A stretch of 64,000 nucleotides of DNA from Stenocarpella maydis (GCA_002270565.1 NQMI01000072.1:71664-135663), one strand, 5' to 3'; positions 18,935 to 30,757 are shown, numbered from the stretch's first letter. Numbers and translations are program-made. The notes: generated from the letters alone by a model not told the origin.

Positions 18935-21451
18935 TCTTAATCTGATCACAATACCATTTCGCAAGAAAAAAGAGCTGCAGGCGGTGCATTCATACAGTCA
19001 TAAACGCTCTAAGAACCAGCGTTAGAAAAGTAACATAACCCAGATAACAGGAGATCGAGAATATAACAGCATGTCACGAAGGAAATAGTGAATTCATCCA
19101 TCTTCAGGGAGAAGGCAACAAATAAGTATGGCGAACACGCCGTGAGACTTGATCAGCAGTTGGTGCCTATATTGTGTCACACGACGCCTCCACCGTGTTT
19201 CATTGTGACCCTCGTTTTCCTAATGCGTTCTGACGTGCTGATCACATTTGCACAGGATATTCGGCTGATTGGCCTGCCTCTACGGGATCATCTAGGCGCC
19301 AAGGAATGGTTATCTGCAGCTATAATTCTAACCGGTGAGGGCTGCATGTGCATTTGGGAAAGAATTCTGATACGGTTGATTGCTGTAATCCTTGCTCCAG
19401 GTTTCAAAAGCAAACCTGTGTGACCCTTCTTGGTTTTCAGCCCTTGAATTCCGACATCACAAGCGGTGTAACATCATACAAGTGACTGTCTGGCCAGAAT
19501 TTGGTCGCCTACTCCAAGATTATTGAAGTTTTTCATTAAATGTGTAACGTGACTAAGGAATGGCGTTCCAAATAGTTCTTGACTAGCGCCAGCATTTTTG
19601 CCGGGAAGGAGTCGAATTAAAATATTACATCTATAGATGCTCCACTACTGGATGACTTGTAGAAAATAACCTAGTCTCCAAACATTCCTGAGCCACATTC
19701 CAAGGCTATATTAATATTCTCCCTTGGTTTTGCTGGCAGATAGCTAGCAGAAGAGAGGCTGGGCATTAACTGAGTGTTGGAATATATATAGGGGTCTTCT
19801 CGCCCACCATCGAATAGCCAGAATATACCAACCATTCATCCCAGAATTCTTACATGACTGCCTTGGGAGTGAGTGCTTTCATTCAGGGAACTTACACGTA
19901 CACCTGTGCTTTTGAGAATTGGTACTCAGATTAAGGAGTTTGGATGGTTATTGAAGAACTGCATTGCCCTAATACAATATGCATTCTTTATGAATTTCAG
20001 CCCATTTTTCTTCCAGTTAATCGACTCTAAGCCATCCTTAGAGTACCTTAGCCGGCAAGTAATATTAAACTCATAGAATTTCAGGTCCAGAGTGCGGTTG
20101 AACGAGATTGCAGTAGCCTGATGGGCCTAAGTGTTCTTAATCCAAACGCTGAGTAACCCTGTGAATATATGGAACCAGATATCTAAGGAACGAGCTGAGA
20201 ACAGGCAGGTATATTAGGACAACGAGGTATAGTAGGTGATCAGCCTATAGGATACTAACGTCGGTCACGTTAGCTCCAGATGGTCTGCTCGGAGGTGTTG
20301 TAGTGGGTTAAGAGGTTGCAATGTTGCGCCTGGAAGTTAAAGCCGCGGACCACCGCATCCAGGCGCTTGAAATGTGAGGTGATAGTGGCGATGATCGCTG
20401 TGTCGAAGGGGGGTAGATACAATACTGATGGGCGTCATGGTTGGCTGGGAGTATAGCCCGCAAGGTATGATACCTGGGCAATGAGTATTGGGGACTTTCC
20501 AATCAGTGAATAGAATAGCACGTTTGATGGTCGGTCGCCGGAAGTAAAGAATAATCTATAGGAGAAGAAGGCACTTTTTGCCCATGTTTGGCTTAGGAAG
20601 ACTACGTTAGAACGTTCACATCATGGAGGGTAATCAATGCACTCAAACACCTGTAAATTTTTTGGGGGGGGAGGGGAGGACCAGGTTGGATTGCCTTAAT
20701 GCTTTGTTAAAAGCAATAGATGTTTATCATGCATGTGCTATATGACCGGGCGAGCTAAGCATCGACTGTTACGGGACGTTGGTTTAGTTGGACTGCATCA
20801 CTCAAGCCTGCTAACCACCCAGATGCCTCAAGGATTCCAGATTATTGTTTTGATAAAAACTATCTTCATTTACACTGTTGCCCCAAAGCATGCAAAGAGA
20901 GCTGAGAATCATGCTGGTGGAATAGAACCTGTCTATGTAGATACGTACCAACCTGAATCCGCGCAGTTAGTCTGGTGCTAACCCTTACTCATGGCACTGC
21001 TCTATAAACCTTACAGATGACAGTAAGGGCGTCAGGTTGTAGCATGAAAGTCTGCTCGGGTTGATCCATGGAAGGTTTTCACTAACTAGTATGCAAATAT
21101 TAAACAAGCTCATCATGGAAGGGGTTGTCCAAAATTCCGATAAGAGAAAACAGCGCGATCGAGTTACATTTGTCACTCAAAAACAGTCAGTTTCGAAAGA
21201 GGAATCAATGAATCGTTGTTCATTTATAGAGGGGTGCATTTTCACCACTGGCATTCTCACTCTCTGGTGTGCCGGGTCTCACAATGACAGAGTTTCAACT
21301 GGGCCAGCCATCAACGCATATACATGGGCTTAATAACGCATTCTGGGTCCTCTATTTTACGAGGCCTCATGCCTTGTAATAATATAGAGACATTTAATTT
21401 ACAAGCAATAAACCTAGAGAAATGGTATAATAAGTATATCGATGTAGTGAG
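18935..21451. other. AT-rich spacer between alpha-dioxygenase and MFS genes
   Basis: No recognised gene. A possible spliced small frame is ATG at 19854 with exon 19854-19868 and, after a 61-bp GTGAGT...CAG intron, exon 19930-20076. It would encode 53 residues and is preceded by a TATATATA stretch near 19783, but it resembles nothing I know. Minus frame 20308-20502 and others are short and unsupported. Confidence 0.4.
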
Positions 21452-23273
21452 CTAAGCAGTGCCCACCAAGTTTCTCTTTCTTCTACAATTCCACCATAGA
21501 AGTAACGGTATAGGAAAGCCCAGAACAACTCCTACCAGGGCCAAAAGTGCATTTCCCCAGCCATAGCCCAGACTTTTGTACAAAGCAGGGGCAGGGAGAG
21601 GGAGTAAAAAACCGGCGATCGAACGGGCCACAGTGATAGCACTGACCGCTGAAGCCGACACGCTCGTGAAACTGTCAACAGAATACAGATTGATAATCTG
21701 CAGGCCATTCACAATGCCGAAGGCGAAAAGGAAAACACCGAGGTTGGGCAGTATCCAGTGAAGCTTGGCCTCTGCCGTCCACTACGACTGGGATTAGCAC
21801 AGCGGACTAGTCAATGGTTCTGGAAGACGTGCCTTGAAGGCTTTCTTACCCCATAGATCAACAATCCAGGAGGTACAAAGATCGCACACGCTCCGAGCAT
21901 AGGCAGGCGGTACTCCGGAAGGCCCTTGTCTCCGTTTCTCTTCTTTAGGGTACAGTAGACCTATACGGAGAGTTAGGTTGACATCGATATCAGGTATACC
22001 GTCTGGACTGTGAGTGACTCTTACCCATCTATTAGCAAACGAGCCTAATTGGGAGCCGAAAGCAAATCCAAGCCCAAGAGAAATGTAGTTGAGGCCTGAA
22101 ACCACACGCGATTCTGCGTACTGGACCGTCCACAACTCTGTCATGGAAGAGATGGCGATATACATGAGACCGTAGAGGAAGGCGGCGTATAGAGAGACAA
22201 GCTGGATGGTGGGTTCAAAGCACAGAAGCCTCACAGCCGTTGTGAGCTTCTTGGAGATCCTATTTCTGACCCTGTCTCCCTCTGGAGATACTCCGTGATT
22301 AGGTGCGGTTTGGTGCCGCATCTCGAATCCTTTCCGGATCACTGGCGCATAAGTCTCCCTCAGAAATACCAGCCCACTCAGCTGGATTGCAGCAGAAGCA
22401 ATGGATGTAACGTAGAAAATCCATCTCCAATTCAGATTCTCGATGATCAAACCACCTATAATAGGCCCAAGAGCCGGCCCGCTGGAGGTTATATCAGTAA
22501 AGCCCAAGTATGTATACTTGAAATGTTAACGCACAGGAGCGCTGGGAGAGTATAGAGACTCAGTGCCCGGGTACGCTCTTCGGCGTTCCAGCAATCGCTG
22601 AGCACCCCTCCCCCAAGCTGTTGGAAATATGTGAGCAAAGGGACCTTCCTGCCCTGCTGTCGGAGACTACAACTCACAGCAAGAGGCCCACTTCCACCAA
22701 CTCCAGCCAGAAAGCGAAAGGCAATCATCTGGTCCCTCGATGTGGCGAAGCCACAGGCGACGTTGAAAATCAGGTACCAAATGTTACTCAATGTGAGCAC
22801 CGGCTTGCGCCCGTAGATCTCTGACGCCGGGCCGAGGAGCAACGGCCCTATCGCATACCCCAAGACGTAGATGGTCAATAGTAGGGTACTGACGAGTGAG
22901 CTATGGATGTGAAACTCTTCGGAGATAGCATCGAGACCTGGGGCCATGGTAGATGACGCTAGCGATGAGATGAACTTATAGCCAGAGAGCACCGCCGTGG
23001 CGAACCATCGTTCCCAGAGCGGCCAGTCCCTGGCAGTCTGGACCTTCTCTTGACATGAACCCCCCCTGTGAAGATTGTGTTACGAATGAGGAATTTCACT
23101 TGACTGTTCGAATTCTGACATACATCTGGGAAGACTGCGTTTCTGATGAGATCGTAATGGCGTCCCCTTGTGCTTTCTCTGCCAATGCACCTGCGTTGAC
23201 TCCTGACTACTTATGTACGGAGTAATGAGGAACACTGGAAACTTGCGCGCAAAAACTCGTGGTTCATACCCAT
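21452..23273 (-). CDS. DHA1-type MFS transporter, candidate siderophore exporter
   Basis: A 12-helix major facilitator of the drug:H+ antiporter-1 type. Exons (minus) are 23190-23124, 23065-22678, 22617-22535, 22481-22025, 21960-21850 and 21781-21452, all joining in phase. A 4-nt first exon (23273-23270, ATGG) would supply the start codon and total 479 residues; this start is inferred and the N-terminus is uncertain. Family marks are WERWFATAVLSGYKFISS, the motif-A-like loop GPASEIYGRKPVL, FRFLAGVGGSGPLA, DCWNAEERTRALS, GPALGPIIGGLI and NWRWIFY. The gene is divergent from the siderophore synthetase and shares its GATA-site-bearing spacer, which suggests release of the product or uptake of its iron form. 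DHA1 members more often export, so I favour export, by context only. Confidence 0.78.
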
Positions 23274-23725
23274 TCTCCCACAGGGCAAGGTGAAAAGCTC
23301 AGTGTTCCTTTGGTCCGTAGGCCCCCAAGCGTAATTAGTCCGATTTATGACCTTAGCTGGGTCGTAATAGCATGTTGTGGGATCCAACATACCCGCTGAT
23401 CCATCGTAACTACCAGTTGACCGCTCCTTCGCTGCACAAAGACCCGACGTCGGACTTGACTAATGGAGCAGAACGGAAGGTGGAACGGCCTGCTTGGGCG
23501 GAGCTACGGTCCGAAACGTGCTAGAAAACATTATCGTCGCATCAAAATAGGGTCTCTGCCTAATAAGCTTCTGCCCATCGGCCTATAGCCCCTTTGGGGA
23601 GAAACAGCCTGAGGTAGAGTCGCATCATAAATCTTAGTGTCGAATTGGTTTGCCGACGATTGGGTCGGGTTTGGCACAGTAAGTTTTTTTCTCAGCCAAA
23701 TAAGCTTTGCCATGTTTGATTAAGG

Positions 23726-23734
23726 TTATCAGAT
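23726..23734 (-). promoter_or_regulatory. Iron GATA-factor site (ATCTGATAA)
   Basis: The plus strand reads TTATCAGAT, the reverse complement of ATCTGATAA. ATCWGATAA is the extended site bound by fungal iron-sensing GATA repressors (SreA, Fep1, Urbs1, Sre). It lies 453 bp from the MFS start and about 1 kb from the synthetase start. Confidence 0.6.
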
Positions 23735-23779
23735 TGAACAAGCTCACCAAGACCCTGCACCACCCTGAGCACGTGCCCA

Positions 23780-23788
23780 ATCTGATAA
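23780..23788 (+). promoter_or_regulatory. Iron GATA-factor site (ATCTGATAA)
   Basis: Second exact ATCWGATAA match, 46 bp from the first and in opposite orientation. Paired GATA sites are the usual arrangement in iron-repressed siderophore promoters. Confidence 0.6.
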
Positions 23789-23791
23789 CAA

Positions 23792-23844
23792 GGATCTAAT
23801 CTGATCCAGGAACCTGATGGTACGGATCTAATCTGATCCGGGAA
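23792..23844. repeat. Direct repeat carrying two ATCTGATCC half-variants
   Basis: A 21-bp unit at 23792-23812 recurs at 23824-23844 with one difference. Each copy contains ATCTGAT followed by CC instead of AA, so it resembles a degenerate form of the iron GATA site next to it. Confidence 0.7.
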
Positions 23845-24615
23845 TGAAATTGTCTTGTGCGTGGGGGCAACCCTGACTAATGAATGATTAAGACATCATT
23901 ACCGGTCCAATCTTTGGTGGCCTTGCAATTTTCTTCCCAACGGTTCTTGTGCTATGAAGCGGGGCATCGAACGAATACGAAACCTAGTTAATGATAGAGT
24001 TTTTCTCCATAGTGGTGCTTCGAGTGCCACTTAGTGTTCGCAGAGTGCGTTCGCGTTGAACAAGGAAATAAAATGCTATATGGAAATAGCGAGATCTTGC
24101 GACCGAGATGAGATGACATACCCCGGCCGTGCTGGTGTCTCGGCTGTCCTCTCTTGATCTCATCGGGGTGGTTCACGATTTGCGCCCCTAGAAGTTACAA
24201 CAGGGGCATGCGTTGGTGGAGACACGCATCTGAGGCCACCCACGGTGCCCTCGATCGTACCAGGACAAGATCTGCTTGGGCAACAGCGGGCAATAAAACC
24301 TGACTGGTTGTTCCTGGGGCCTTCTAAGTGCTGGACCACTGTACCTAGGTACACAACACTGTGCCAATCCTTACATGCTAGACAACCCTGCCCCGGTCGA
24401 TCTCATTCCAGTCCCATGATATTTACTATGGCGACATACAACGAACAGAGATCACCGAGGACAGAGCCATTGGGCGGTGTCTGAAGTGGTCTGATTTAGG
24501 TGCCGCTCCGTGGCACATGTTGTTGCGAGGCTCTGTTCGAGACCCGAAGTCGGCTGTCTGTCCAACAGCGCACGAATGTCACTATTTCACGCGTCGGTTA
24601 GACACGTAGCTGTGA

Positions 24616-24622
24616 TATAAAA
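24616..24622 (+). promoter_or_regulatory. TATA box of the siderophore synthetase gene
   Basis: TATAAAA, 117 bp upstream of the ATG at 24739, followed by a CT-rich leader. Confidence 0.5.
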
Positions 24623-24738
24623 CGCTCTCGGCGGCCACGACGAGCTCGCTTGTACAACTTTTAATTCGCCGTTAGAACACGCATTTCATCTTCCCCCTCC
24701 CCCATGCCCATACTTTTCCCAATAACGCATCACTCGTC

Positions 24739-26748
24739 ATGTCCGCCGCAACTGCAACGCTAAATGCTGGCCCAGCAAACTCAGTGCCGGCCAGTATCAA
24801 TGGCACAGATTTTCAGCCCACAAATCCAGACATGCATGGGAAGGTGCTGCGCCAATTCGCACAATTCGAAACCTCTCGTCGGATGATTGCGTGTCTCGTC
24901 AACGAGGGCATGACTGATGCTTCCGTCGACCAGTCAGGCTACCTCGGGCTTCGGCCTGTCAACAAGCCCAGGGACACCAAGGTTGCGACTGTGAGGGTTG
25001 GCCTGGCCGCAGATGCAGCAAGAGAATGGCTCAGTGTGGGGAGCCCCTCGAAGCCATACCTTCATCCCAGCGAGCTGTCCGTACCTGTCATAATCAGGCG
25101 AGAGCAGGATGGTCAAGTGGAAGATGTGGCGGAGACCGACCCAACTGTACTCTTCAGTATCATGTCACCGTGGTTCACCAACGGTCACACGAGCCAAGAG
25201 GCTGTTGACATGATAACCCGGCAGTTGAAGAGCTCTGCTGAGAACCAGGGTACGTAAACATAAATGCGACACATGATAATTTAGGCCATTTGCTCATGAG
25301 CACCTCGCAGAGGAGTGGTTCCATCTAGCCAAGAGTCAGCGCTTGCCTACCCTCGCCGACCCAACCATCGTGTGGGAGCAGAGCATCCTCACCGGGCATC
25401 CCACACACCCGATGCACAGGAGCTGTGTCGCACAGGAGCCACTGGACACAGTGTCGCCCAAGGATGTCCAGTCCCTGCGCAACCCTGAGATCAAGTTCCT
25501 TGCTGTCCCATCGTCCGATTTGCGAGTCACTGGGCCGTTCCAGTCCCGTCTCCGACCTCTGCTGCAAAGGCTGGGTATTACCAACATCATCCCTGGAACA
25601 GTGGTAGTGCCTTGTCTGAAGCGCCAGATCCCTGCCATTAAAGCCCGCTTCCCAAACGTTGAGGTATTGCGGGCTCCACCTGTCACCGCGCGTGCCCAGG
25701 CTGCGACAAGGACTGTCTCCTTGGCGCCGGAGCTTGAGTACCCATACCACCTAAAGCTCGCGCTTGCCTGCTTCATCACCTCGGCTTTGCGAACCGTCAG
25801 CCCCTGGACTGCTTGTGTGGGTGCCGAGGCAGGCGAGGTCTTGTCAGAAATCCTGCCTGAGAACTTGTGGATCGCCCGCGAGGTCGCCAGTGTCACCGGC
25901 AGCGGCGCCGACTTCGACGCCGCAAAGCATATCTCGTGCGTTCTCAGAGAGGACCTAGAGCCGCGAGCAAATTCCCTCGGCGAGGCGCTTATTCCCGCTG
26001 CAGCCCTGGCCGAGACCGACCTTGCCACGGGAACCAGCAGTGCCGAGCGTGTCTTCGGCTTGGACACCGTCGAGAAGCGCAGGAGGTGGCTGCAAAGCTA
26101 CGTCTCGACGCTCTTGCGGCTGACAATCCCGCCAGCTCTCGAGTCAGGGGTGGCCCTGGAAGCGCATGGCCAGAACATGCTGGTCCGGGTGAACAGGTCC
26201 ACGAAGGAAGTGACTGGGTTTGTCGTGAGGTTCGTGCGAGTCATATCCTGCCCCAGCCATATCATTTCCTAAGATGTTCCCCACGCTCACCCACGGGAAA
26301 ACAGGGACTTTGGGGGTATCAAAATTCACATGCCAACGCTACGCAAGAGAGGCTATACCCTTTACAGTGCCTTGCCTGATAGCTTTGTGACCACTGACAT
26401 CCGTGAGGAGGCCTGGGACATCCTCCATCACACACTGTTCAACAACAATATCAACCACCTCATCCAGTCACTCGGACTGCACCGCAGCGGCGGGTGGGCC
26501 ATCGTTCGCGAGGAACTGAACAAAGTCATCAACGAGTCGACAGTGGGCCCCCGGAAAGAGCTACTTGAGTATCTCTGCAAGGACCAGGTCCATTTGAAGT
26601 GCTTCCTGAAAATGAAACTTGAAGGGCTTTACAGAGACGTAAGTTTCCTCTCCTTCTGACCACAAGAGGTGGCATGCCCTTTTGGCCGCTGACTAGAAAA
26701 AATCACAAGTACCTACATGTGTACGTCCCAAATCTCCTCCAGACATAA
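24739..26748 (+). CDS. NRPS-independent siderophore synthetase, IucA/IucC family
   Basis: Four exons, 24739-25249, 25311-26229, 26305-26638 and 26710-26748, join in phase to give 600 residues, a normal length for the family. NIS synthetases adenylate a carboxylate such as citrate and condense it with an amine or alcohol to build hydroxycarboxylate siderophores. Marks seen: ILTGHPTHPMHRS (residues about 196-208, the ATP/carboxylate-binding GHPxHP motif), EAHGQNMLVRV (His456), VVRDFGGIKIH (Arg477-Asp478, nucleotide site), then a C-terminal FhuF-like helical part around TLFNNNINHLIQSLGL and the end YLHVYVPNLLQT. There is no signal peptide. The last exon is chosen because acceptor CACAAG gives the expected PN-L-type tail; another acceptor at 26694-26696 is possible. 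It faces the MFS gene across shared GATA sites. Confidence 0.85.
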
Positions 26749-28112
26749 TAGCTTTACAATTTCTGGGGATAGCTTTACTTGTTCAGCAACAATCTTTAAG
26801 TTCATGGTATTTTGAAAAAAGCATCAGTAATTAGATAAAGGACCCAAAATTAAAACCTGCCTGAAAATTAAATGCAACAACGTACATAAGAAACACAGCG
26901 CAATAGGCAAGCATGCCGGCATCTTTGGCGAAGGAACCGAGGCTGCTAGGCGTTTGCATTTAGAATGGCGTGAAATATGCCCCCTCTTGATCCTTGATCA
27001 GATATTACTGAAGCTGATTGGTTCGACCTCCCAATTCGTCTGTCGTATGGTGGGTAGTTACAATGGCGCTTTGTAGCGGTGACGAATCGTGTGCTGGACT
27101 GGGCCCGTCGATCCTCATGCCCGTCAGCCCGCCAGATATGCCTCACCTTGTAGTGGTAACTGGGTCAGTAAGGTTTGCAGGGGGAGAGGCCTTGTTCTTT
27201 TTACCTTTTTGCCTGGCAATTTCTGCACGGCTCGGACACGTTATGTCATACCCAGTATCATTGACAGTAACTACAAATCAAGACGTTCAACCCACCCAGG
27301 CCTTGGGACCATTCTCGGGTTCGGCGGTGTGACTTGCCCACGTTGAAGAAATTTCCCGGGACGTCCAGAACCTCCAGAAGAGGAAGGACAGTTTGTGACT
27401 CAAAAACGGAGGCGCTATTTCTTGTATTAGCGCAGTGCTTATTTCTGGTGACACATTGCCATAGTTCCCCAGTATTTAGGGTAGTGCCCAGGGTGGTTAC
27501 TGGGTAGAGAGAGTTTCTCCACTTGGTCTCTCAACAAGGGTCCATCTGTTTGTTGACCCTGGTCATGCAAACCAGGGGGGTGGTATAGCTGACAAGGATT
27601 CCAAATGCTTGTCTCGTCCTCGTTCACACCGAACAGGAATGAGATAACCGCCACATATTAGATCTTTCCGACTTTGTTCCAAGGAAACGGGCGTGTGCCT
27701 CGTGAAATTACTCCACCGGAGACGACCGTCCATGGAGATGTGTATTGGCCGAGTCAGTACTCTAGTGTACCGTGAGCTTGAAATCCCTGCGATCTGTACC
27801 TAGGTAGCTAGTTGCTCTAAGTATTGATAAAGTTTTCCCCTTGCAGGGCATGGCCTAGAGCGGCTCTAGAAAATAAGGTTTTGTTCAAGGCCGAGTATCG
27901 CAGTTACTACGAAATTTTATCTGCTGATCAGATAATCTAAGGTTTTCGGATCCCAAGGGACCCCCACATGTCATCAGCCTTTGACACATAAACGGCGATC
28001 CGGTGTCATACAGAAAGCACGGCAGGAGCCTCCATGCGCCAGGAGCCCGAGGTCTTTGCAGACCAAGCGCAACTCACATCCCCTCGCCACCTCTCCAGAC
28101 CCACGTGCTGTC
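26749..28112. other. Promoter spacer of the ferric reductase gene
   Basis: No gene recognised. It contains a TACCTAGGTA palindrome (27797) and an exact iron GATA site (27927). Frames at 26946-27346 overlap in different registers and look non-coding. Confidence 0.5.
27927..27935 (+). promoter_or_regulatory. Iron GATA-factor site (ATCAGATAA)
   Basis: Exact ATCWGATAA match 178 bp upstream of the ferric reductase ATG. A second core GATA (TTATCT) lies 8 bp before it, giving a paired arrangement. Confidence 0.6.
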
Positions 28113-30374
28113 ATGGCCTCTCGCTTGCTGCCATACGCATTGCTCATAGGCCTCTTGCGCCCCGTGTGGGCAGGCGAGCCGTACCCCGACCGTGAAGAAG
28201 TCTGCGTGTCGGCCTGTGAGCACACCCTCGACAAACAGTCCTTTATCTCCACTGGAGACGGCGGCGAGGACGCCGGGTCGCAGCCCTGCACCAATACGCT
28301 TCACGTGCAATCAGTTTACATATGCGCCCAACGGTACTGTAATCAACAAGACATCAAGCCGGGCTGGGACTTTCTCAGCCACATCTGCAATCATGGGGGC
28401 TATCCTGAACTCCCACCACTCTCGAGCTTCTCTGGAGTCTCTTTCCCCAGGGCGAAGGCCATCAACGAAACCTCAAAAAACAAGAAACTCAACACCACCG
28501 TCCTCGCCAATGCTGAATTCTGGGACCTGGTCCTCGAGAGCACTACCGCTCGGGCCCAAGCTCGATGGACCAACCGCAGCTATCAAGAGGCGATATACAT
28601 ATTCTGGGGCATTATAATTGGTCTTGGTACGGTTTTGAACCTTGCGACAAAGTTTTCACTCGACCGTTCAGCCTCTGTATCAGGCATCTTGCGCCCGGCT
28701 CGGGCAAGGCTCACCATCCCGCCTCTTCTCACCAGGCGAGCTCAGGCTGTCCCTTCGAGGCTGGAGGCCCTGGTCATAGCCGCGTTCTTCGTTATCAGCC
28801 TCATCCTCTGCGCTGTCTCCATCAATACCTTCCCAGGGAGCTGGAGCTATGTCAGCTTCAAGGAGAAGGGAGACCAGGCCCAGATATTGTCACTCATCGC
28901 CCGCCGGTGCGGCGATATGGCCATGGCGAATCTGCCTCTGATCTGGCTGTTTGGCATGAGAAATAACCCCCTCATTTTGATCACAGGGTGGGGCTTTGCG
29001 ACCTTTAACCAACTCCACCGCTGGATCGCTCGCATTACCTTTGTCGAGCTGGTTGTTCACGCAGGTGTGTTCACAAAATACCAATTTGTCAAGGGCGGAT
29101 TGGAAAGATACAAATACGTCTATAAGCAGCTCAAGTGGTGGCGCATGGGTTTCGTGGCTATCATCTTTTTTTCCTTGATTATAGGCCTCGCAGCCGCGCC
29201 CCTCCGCGCCAGATTCTACGACAGCTTCCTGATCATGCACATTCTCATGGCGGTTGTCTTCTTTGCCTCGTTGTGGTACCACATCGAGCCGCAATTCTTT
29301 TTGCCGTACCTGTGGCCCGTCGTGGCCATCTGGCCTCTCGAGCGACTGCTGAGATTTACCAGGCTCTTCATAACCGGGTCGATGGGAATGGCCACAGTCT
29401 CAGCCGACAGCTCGGCTGGCATGCTCAGGCTCGACGCCTCGAGTGTTTTTGGCACCCGGCGCCCTACTCCTGGAAGTACTTACTACATGTACGGTGCGAC
29501 ACTGCAAAATTTGGTTGCCACGGTAGATGCTAATATCATTTTTGTCTAGCTACTCCCCAACACGATTTCCATTCTACCAATCTCACCCTTTCACCTTGGT
29601 CGCATTTCCAAGTGCAGCCCCTGAAACGACATCCGGCGCTGATAGTGAAAAACAAACAGACACTGTCACAGTTCAGTCAGTGCTTGATGCATCTGCAAAT
29701 CTGAACTACCACTTCCTTATTGCCCCGCAGAAGGGTTTCACAAAGCAGTTATTTGACTCCTTCGCAAAGCTGAAAAAGAGTGATGGTGAAGAAACGCCGC
29801 GCCAGCGTCTTCCAGTGCTCCTGGAAGGTCCCTACCAAGAGGAAGCCCACACGATCAACTTTCATTTCTGCAGAGACGTCCTCCTCGTGATTGGTGGAAG
29901 TGGAATCTCAGTTGCATTATCGTCTATTTACAAGGCCCTGTCCACCCCCGAAGTATCGAGCGTGACGCTGGTCTGGTCGGCCAGGCAGCAGGACATGATA
30001 CGATCGGTGGCAGATGAGGAGCTGAAGTGTGCACTAAGGGACTCGAGATTTACCCTCGAAGCGTGAGTACCTATTTCTTTTTCTTCTTGTACAAGATGGG
30101 AACCCAATGCTGACGGAACAACGTTAGATATGTCACGCAAAACGGGGTAGATTGCACCCAGGAGGCCCCTTCCGAGCAGCCATATACTTTGGCCTATTCT
30201 AGGCCCAATGTGGGTGCTGTCATTCAGGAGCATGCACTCAATGGCAGTGGAAGACTTGGCATTATCGCTTGTGGTCCCCAGAGTATGATTTCTGAGTCAA
30301 GAACGGCTATCTCCATTGTCCTGGCAAACGGGTCACGAGACCTAGATATATCCGTTTCGAGTTTCGGGTGGTAA
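28113..30374 (+). CDS. FRE-type ferric/cupric reductase
   Basis: Three exons, 28113-29488, 29550-30062 and 30128-30374, give 711 residues. FRE reductases move electrons from NADPH through FAD and two haems across the plasma membrane to reduce extracellular Fe3+ or ferric siderophores. Residues 1-22 are a signal peptide. A Cys-rich extracellular part with several N-x-S/T sites follows (about 30-150), then a first membrane helix near 165. The ferric-reductase core has haem ligand pairs spaced in HRWIARITFVELVVH and HILMAVVFFASLWYH. Then come the FAD motif HPFTLVAF, the NADPH motif VIGGSGISVALSS and the CGPQSM motif, with the aromatic C-terminus FGW. The open frame continues upstream, but ATG 28113 begins the signal peptide. 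Intron 1 uses donor GTACGG so that the exon reads into YSPTRFPF. The gene is next to the siderophore synthetase and carries an iron GATA site. Confidence 0.87.
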
Positions 30375-30721
30375 AGTTCTCTTTGAACGTTGTTGCTTGT
30401 CACCATAGACTCACCATCATGCGCATGCTTTCATAAACAATAACCAATTTTCCACCTAGATATTACGACAGGTTACAATTTTGTAGTTCTTTTCCATGTC
30501 TAAGCGTGATCACACATTACACCTTGCACTCATATTCTCCTGTTTCAGTCTTGGTGCTATCAACTGCTTTCACTGGCTGTCTTGTGAAAGGGCTTCTGCT
30601 TGGTCTTCACCGACGTTCGACAAAGAGAGTCATCGGGTGTTCTTTGTGGAATTTGCAACAGGTGCAATCGAAAAGAGACGGGTTTACGTTAGCGGAATTG
30701 CGAACTTCTGACATGACTGGC

Positions 30722-30744
30722 ACAGTCACTCAAGTGGTGACTGT
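30722..30744. promoter_or_regulatory. Interrupted palindrome upstream of NADAR-like gene
   Basis: ACAGTCAC and GTGACTGT form 8-bp inverted arms about 90-110 bp before the ATG and just before the TATA-like box. The position suits a dimeric factor site; the factor is unknown. Confidence 0.35.
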
Positions 30745-30757
30745 CCCCCACCAGGAC

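Larger units (their letters stand above)
23274..24738. other. Bidirectional promoter spacer of MFS and siderophore synthetase
   Basis: 1.47 kb without a recognised gene. It holds a dense cluster of GATA-factor sites at 23726-23844, a TACCTAGGTA palindrome at 24342, and a TATA box for the synthetase at 24616. Short frames inside are chance. Confidence 0.55.

Noticed and set aside
18941..18950. ATCTGATCA near the alpha-dioxygenase start as an iron GATA site
   Set aside because: Lacks the final GATAA; a single imperfect copy is not enough to place the gene in the iron regulon.
26997..27006. GATCAGATATT near the ferric reductase spacer
   Set aside because: Ends in ATAT rather than ATAA, so it does not match the iron GATA consensus.
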